Source: Crocinitomicaceae bacterium (GTDB taxonomy: Bacteria; Bacteroidota; Bacteroidia; Flavobacteriales_D; Crocinitomicaceae). Taken from it: a stretch of 55,061 nt of DNA. Under the pieces are notes generated by a model. That model had not been told where the DNA came from, did not search any database, and was given only the letters and a program-made list of their open reading frames with translations. Shown here piece after piece: positions 52,497 to 55,061 of this stretch (its first letter is position 1; every line of letters starts with the position of its first letter). Location of the stretch: NCBI GenBank assembly GCA_021740745.1, contig JAIOZF010000010.1:1-55061 (forward strand), given 5' to 3'. The position numbers and the translations under genes were made by a program.

Positions 52497-53087
52497 TTAA
52501 CTGATTCTTTTATTGATTTCATCGCGAATTTTGGATGCCAATTCATAATCTTCATTTTGAATTGCTTCGTCTAATTGAACTTCTAATTCTTCAATACTTA
52601 CTTGATTGATGCTGTCCTTTGAATCATCACCTTCGTCATCTTCTAATGAGTCTGAATCAAACTCATTTCCAGTTTCTTCGTCAAGCAAAATTCCGGCACT
52701 TGATAGAATATTTTCAAAAGTATAAATTGGGCAATTGAAGCGAACACCAATTGCAATTGCATCAGAAGTTCGTGCATCAATTTCGGTTACTTGACCGTCA
52801 CGCTCACAAATTAATTTTGCGAAAAAAATTCCTTCAATTAAATTATAAATTACCACTTCTTTCACTTCGATAGAAAAAGAGACCGCGAAATTTTTAAATA
52901 AATCATGAGTTAAAGGACGCGTAGGTGTCATTTTTTCCAACTCTATTGCAATCGCTTGCGCTTCGAAACCACCAATAATGATTGGCAATTGACGTTTACC
53001 TCCAGTTTCAGCTAATACAAGTGCGTAAGCACCAGATTGTGTTTGACTATAGGATAATCCAGCAATTTCAAGTTTAATTTTATCCAT
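52497..53087 (-). CDS. Bifunctional nuclease domain protein with UVR motif
   Basis: 196 residues. The DUF151/BFN domain covers 1-130: IKLEIAGLSYSQTQSGAYALVLAE, KRQLPIIIGGFEAQAIAIELEK, RPLTHDLFKNFAVSF, IDARTSDAIAIGVRFNCPIY. An acidic linker (FDSDSLEDDEGDDSKDS) leads to a C-terminal UvrB/UvrC-type motif, LDEAIQNEDYELASKIRDEINKR. A plant relative has RNase and DNase activity; bacterial function is unclear. Fusion with the UVR helix pair is usual in Bacteroidota. It heads the six-gene run down to 48181. Confidence 0.88.
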   Translation of the reverse strand: MDKIKLEIAGLSYSQTQSGAYALVLAETGGKRQLPIIIGGFEAQAIAIELEKMTPTRPLTHDLFKNFAVSFSIEVKEVVIYNLIEGIFFAKLICERDGQVTEIDARTSDAIAIGVRFNCPIYTFENILSSAGILLDEETGNEFDSDSLEDDEGDDSKDSINQVSIEELEVQLDEAIQNEDYELASKIRDEINKRIS

Positions 53088-53115
53088 GCTACTTCTGCTC
53101 TTCCCTTTACTTCTT

Positions 53116-53145
53116 TAAAAAAGTAGGGAAGCATTGCGCTTCCCT
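53116..53145 (-). terminator. Terminator of etfBA, with alternative stem
   Basis: On the minus strand AGGGAAGC (53145-53138), loop GCAAT, GCTTCCCT (53132-53125), then A, C and a run of six Ts. A third segment AGGGAA (53106-53101) can pair with the right arm, giving an alternative hairpin that would break the terminator, as in attenuators. The gene beyond it on the same strand is the bifunctional nuclease. Confidence 0.7.
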
Positions 53146-53183
53146 GTTAATGAATGTTGTAAAAATAATATTTTAACTGAAGA

Positions 53184-54128
53184 TTAGTGACTTGCAGCTT
53201 TGAATTTTTTCACAGCTTCTGTCAAACGAGGCAATACCTCAAAGGCATCTCCAATGATTCCATAATCTGCTGCTTTAAAGAATGGCGCTTCAGAATCTGT
53301 ATTGATTACAACGATTACTTTAGAACCATTCACACCTGCAAGATGTTGAATTGCACCCGAAATACCTGCAGCGATGTATAGATTCGGACGAATTGCAACA
53401 CCTGTTTGACCAACATGCTCGTGATGAGGTCTCCAACCGATATCTGCAACTGGACGAGAACACGCTGTTGCTGCACCTAATGCGGTAGCTAATTCTTCAA
53501 CCATTCCCCAGTTTTCTGGACCTTTTAATCCTCGTCCTGCTGAAACAACTAATTCTGCTTCTGGTAATGGAATTTCTCCTTCAGGTTTTTTCGTGTTCAA
53601 TACTTTTACAGAAGTTGAACCAGCATTGCCATTAAATTCTGCAACATCCGCAGATCCTCCTGCAGCTTCAGGTTGAATACTGTTTGGAAGTAATGATATG
53701 ATTTTAACAGTTGAATTTACTTTAACTGCACCAAAAGCTTTTCCGGAAAACACATTTACATTAACTGTTCCGTCAGCAGATGGTAAAGCGATTGCACCAG
53801 AAATTAATCCAGCTTTTAGACGGACTGATAAACGAGGGGCAACTGCTTTTGCAATTAAATCATGCGAAAAAACAATTGTTGTTGCACCAATTGACTCAGC
53901 AGCTGAAGCAATTACACGTGTTAGTTGTTGCGCATCTTGTCCCGAAACAGAGCGATCAACCAATACTTTAGTCGCTCCATAAGCACCTAACGTAGCTAGT
54001 AAAGCTGCATCTGCATTTCCAGTAGTAATAACAGTTACGCTATCACCCGTTTTCTTTCCGTATGTAACAACCTCCAATGCTGATTTGTGAAGTCCATTAC
54101 TGCTATTGATATATACTAATGTTGACAT
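53184..54128 (-). CDS. etfA: Electron transfer flavoprotein, alpha subunit
   Basis: 314 residues. N-terminal alpha/beta half (VYINSSNGLHKSALEVVTYG, GATKVLVDRS) and the C-terminal FAD-binding domain with SAGRGLKGPENWGMVEELA, CSRPVADIGWRPHHEHVGQTG, YIAAGISGAIQHLAGVNGSK and VINTDSEAPFFKAADYGIIGD. With EtfB it passes electrons from acyl-CoA dehydrogenases to the ETF-quinone oxidoreductase. Follows etfB by 45 bases with a terminator after it. Confidence 0.96.
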   Translation of the reverse strand: MSTLVYINSSNGLHKSALEVVTYGKKTGDSVTVITTGNADAALLATLGAYGATKVLVDRSVSGQDAQQLTRVIASAAESIGATTIVFSHDLIAKAVAPRLSVRLKAGLISGAIALPSADGTVNVNVFSGKAFGAVKVNSTVKIISLLPNSIQPEAAGGSADVAEFNGNAGSTSVKVLNTKKPEGEIPLPEAELVVSAGRGLKGPENWGMVEELATALGAATACSRPVADIGWRPHHEHVGQTGVAIRPNLYIAAGISGAIQHLAGVNGSKVIVVINTDSEAPFFKAADYGIIGDAFEVLPRLTEAVKKFKAASH

Positions 54129-54173
54129 AATTTTTCGTTTTAATCGATTTTATTGAATCCTAGAAATGCAGGA

Positions 54174-54914
54174 TTAAATTACTTTCGCTTCATTGTGTAA
54201 TAACTCAACCAATTCGTCCATGTTTGTTGGATCTATCATTTTACATGCTGATTTCGCATTCGGCATAGTATAAGACACATATGTTGTCATTGAGTCAACA
54301 GCAATTGGAGCAACAATTTGCAAAGGCTTTGTTCTTGCAGCCATAATTCCTCTCATGTTCGGAATACGCTGTTCAGCCATTCCTTTGGCACAAGAAACAA
54401 CCGCAGGCAATGCAACTTCTACTACCTCAAGTCCACCAACGATTTCACGCTCTAATGTCAATGTCGAACCATTGACGTCTAACTTGGTTGCTTGAGAGAT
54501 AAAAGGAAGGTCCAATGATTCTGCTATCATACCACCAACTTGAGAACCATTGTAGTTAATTGTTTCCTTTCCAGTTAAAACTAAGTCGAAACCATTTGCT
54601 TTTGCGTAATCTGCAATTTGCATAGCAGTATAATAGGCGTCAGTTGGATCTGCATCAACACGAACAGCATCATCAGCACCAATTGCCAAAGCTTTGCGAA
54701 TTATAGCTTCATCAGCAGCATTTCCAACTGTGATGATTGTAACATTACCGCCAATCGTTTCTTTAATTTCCAACGCTCTTACCAAAGCATACCATTCGTC
54801 ATAAGGGTTCACAATATATTGAACACCATTTTCGTCGAACTTAGTATTATTGTCTGTAAAGGCAATTTTCGAAGTCGTATCAGGTGATTTACTGATGGAT
54901 ACAAGTATTTTCAT
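54174..54914 (-). CDS. etfB: Electron transfer flavoprotein, beta subunit
   Basis: 246 residues. ILVSISKSPDTTSKIAF start, YIVNPYDEWYALVRALEIKE, VTIITVGNAADEAIIRKALAIGADDAVRVD, LVLTGKETINYNGSQVGGMIAESLDLPF (AMP-binding region), LEREIVGGLEVVEVALPAVVSC and NMRGIMAARTKPL. It binds AMP and forms the EtfAB heterodimer. First gene of the etfBA operon, with its promoter at 54974-54942. Confidence 0.96.
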   Translation of the reverse strand: MKILVSISKSPDTTSKIAFTDNNTKFDENGVQYIVNPYDEWYALVRALEIKETIGGNVTIITVGNAADEAIIRKALAIGADDAVRVDADPTDAYYTAMQIADYAKANGFDLVLTGKETINYNGSQVGGMIAESLDLPFISQATKLDVNGSTLTLEREIVGGLEVVEVALPAVVSCAKGMAEQRIPNMRGIMAARTKPLQIVAPIAVDSMTTYVSYTMPNAKSACKMIDPTNMDELVELLHNEAKVI

Positions 54915-54941
54915 TGTTGATTTATTTTCTTAGAATGGATG

Positions 54942-54974
54942 CAAATTTAAAACAATTATTCGCAAGAATATCAA
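54942..54974 (-). promoter_or_regulatory. Promoter of etfBA
   Basis: On the minus strand TTG (54974-54972), 22 bases, TAAATTTG (54949-54942), a perfect -7 box, 27 bases before the etfB ATG. On the plus strand TACTTTTG (55038-55045) near the window end could be the -7 box of a divergent gene beyond the edge; no gene is visible from 54975 to 55061. Confidence 0.65.
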
Positions 54975-55061
54975 AAGTGTTTGAGCAAATTCAAACATTT
55001 TATTTTCAGCTAATCAACATGGGAACTTTCTAATACTTACTTTTGTCTTTCCACGAAAATT

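Noticed and set aside
54975-55061. Start of a plus-strand gene at the right edge
   Set aside because: The only ATG (near 55019) meets a stop within four codons; only a possible -7 box (TACTTTTG) is seen, so the gene, if any, lies outside.

Overview
The window looks like core chromosome of a low-GC member of the Bacteroidota, most likely order Flavobacteriales. The family Crocinitomicaceae (Fluviicola-like) is only a guess from protein style. Evidence: type IX secretion (T9SS) C-terminal sorting domains, carboxypeptidase-regulatory plus TonB-plug architectures, DUF5686, half-size TauE/SafE, a GxxExxY protein, and promoters of the Bacteroidota form TTG-N(about 19-22)-TAnnTTTG in place of sigma70 boxes. 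I see no prophage, integrase, transposase, CRISPR array or rRNA. Most genes are housekeeping, and the accessory flavour comes from secreted proteins and small repeats.

Layout. 1-8.1 kb: purM (cut by the edge), a T9SS cargo protein, a J-domain/KTSC fusion, a B12-binding radical SAM enzyme, a DEAD-box helicase, a PadR regulator coupled to a membrane protein, and miaE. 8.2-18.3 kb: an ABC exporter, a TonB-dependent receptor, a glycan-binding-type lectin, a six-repeat VDAEYKA protein, a large sortilin/BNR propeller protein lying between an OmpA-domain gene and a broken OmpA remnant, and a POT-like transporter. 18.3-24.8 kb: topB, a GxxExxY gene framed by two families of direct repeats, folA, thyA and a YfhO-type membrane protein. 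24.9-31.6 kb: a secreted protein with a probable leaderless promoter, an apparent ferredoxin-NADP reductase/rhodanese/histidine kinase operon, a SpoU methyltransferase and mutS. 31.6-35.8 kb: tRNA-Gly and tRNA-Leu with clear promoter and terminators, a codon-optimised T9SS protein, fabD and a plug-only TonB-type protein. 35.8-41.7 kb: manC, a SprT-like protease, MlaE/MlaF-like lipid transporter genes without an adjacent MlaD, an Omp85 protein and two lipoproteins. 41.8-45.8 kb: tatC-DUF5686-lptB. 46-48.2 kb: recQ. 48.2-53.1 kb: a six-gene minus-strand run (bifunctional nuclease, nucleoside-type MFS, LuxE-like protein, TauE, M20 hydrolase, lipocalin). 53.2-54.9 kb: etfB-etfA with promoter and terminator.

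The points most worth a second look are: (i) a recurring promoter-to-start architecture in which TAnnTTTG ends exactly four bases before the start codon (PadR, the 24906 gene, perhaps SprT), implying leaderless mRNAs; (ii) the A-gene-B-A-B repeat arrangement around GxxExxY, with one repeat supplying the C-terminus of dihydrofolate reductase; (iii) palindrome-like repeat segments inside the topB reading frame; (iv) the decayed OmpA tail next to the BNR gene; (v) GldL-like K-V-M-H-x-P membrane motifs occurring twice in the PadR partner; (vi) a plug domain without a barrel. I did not find a convincing undescribed multi-gene defence or metabolic system here.
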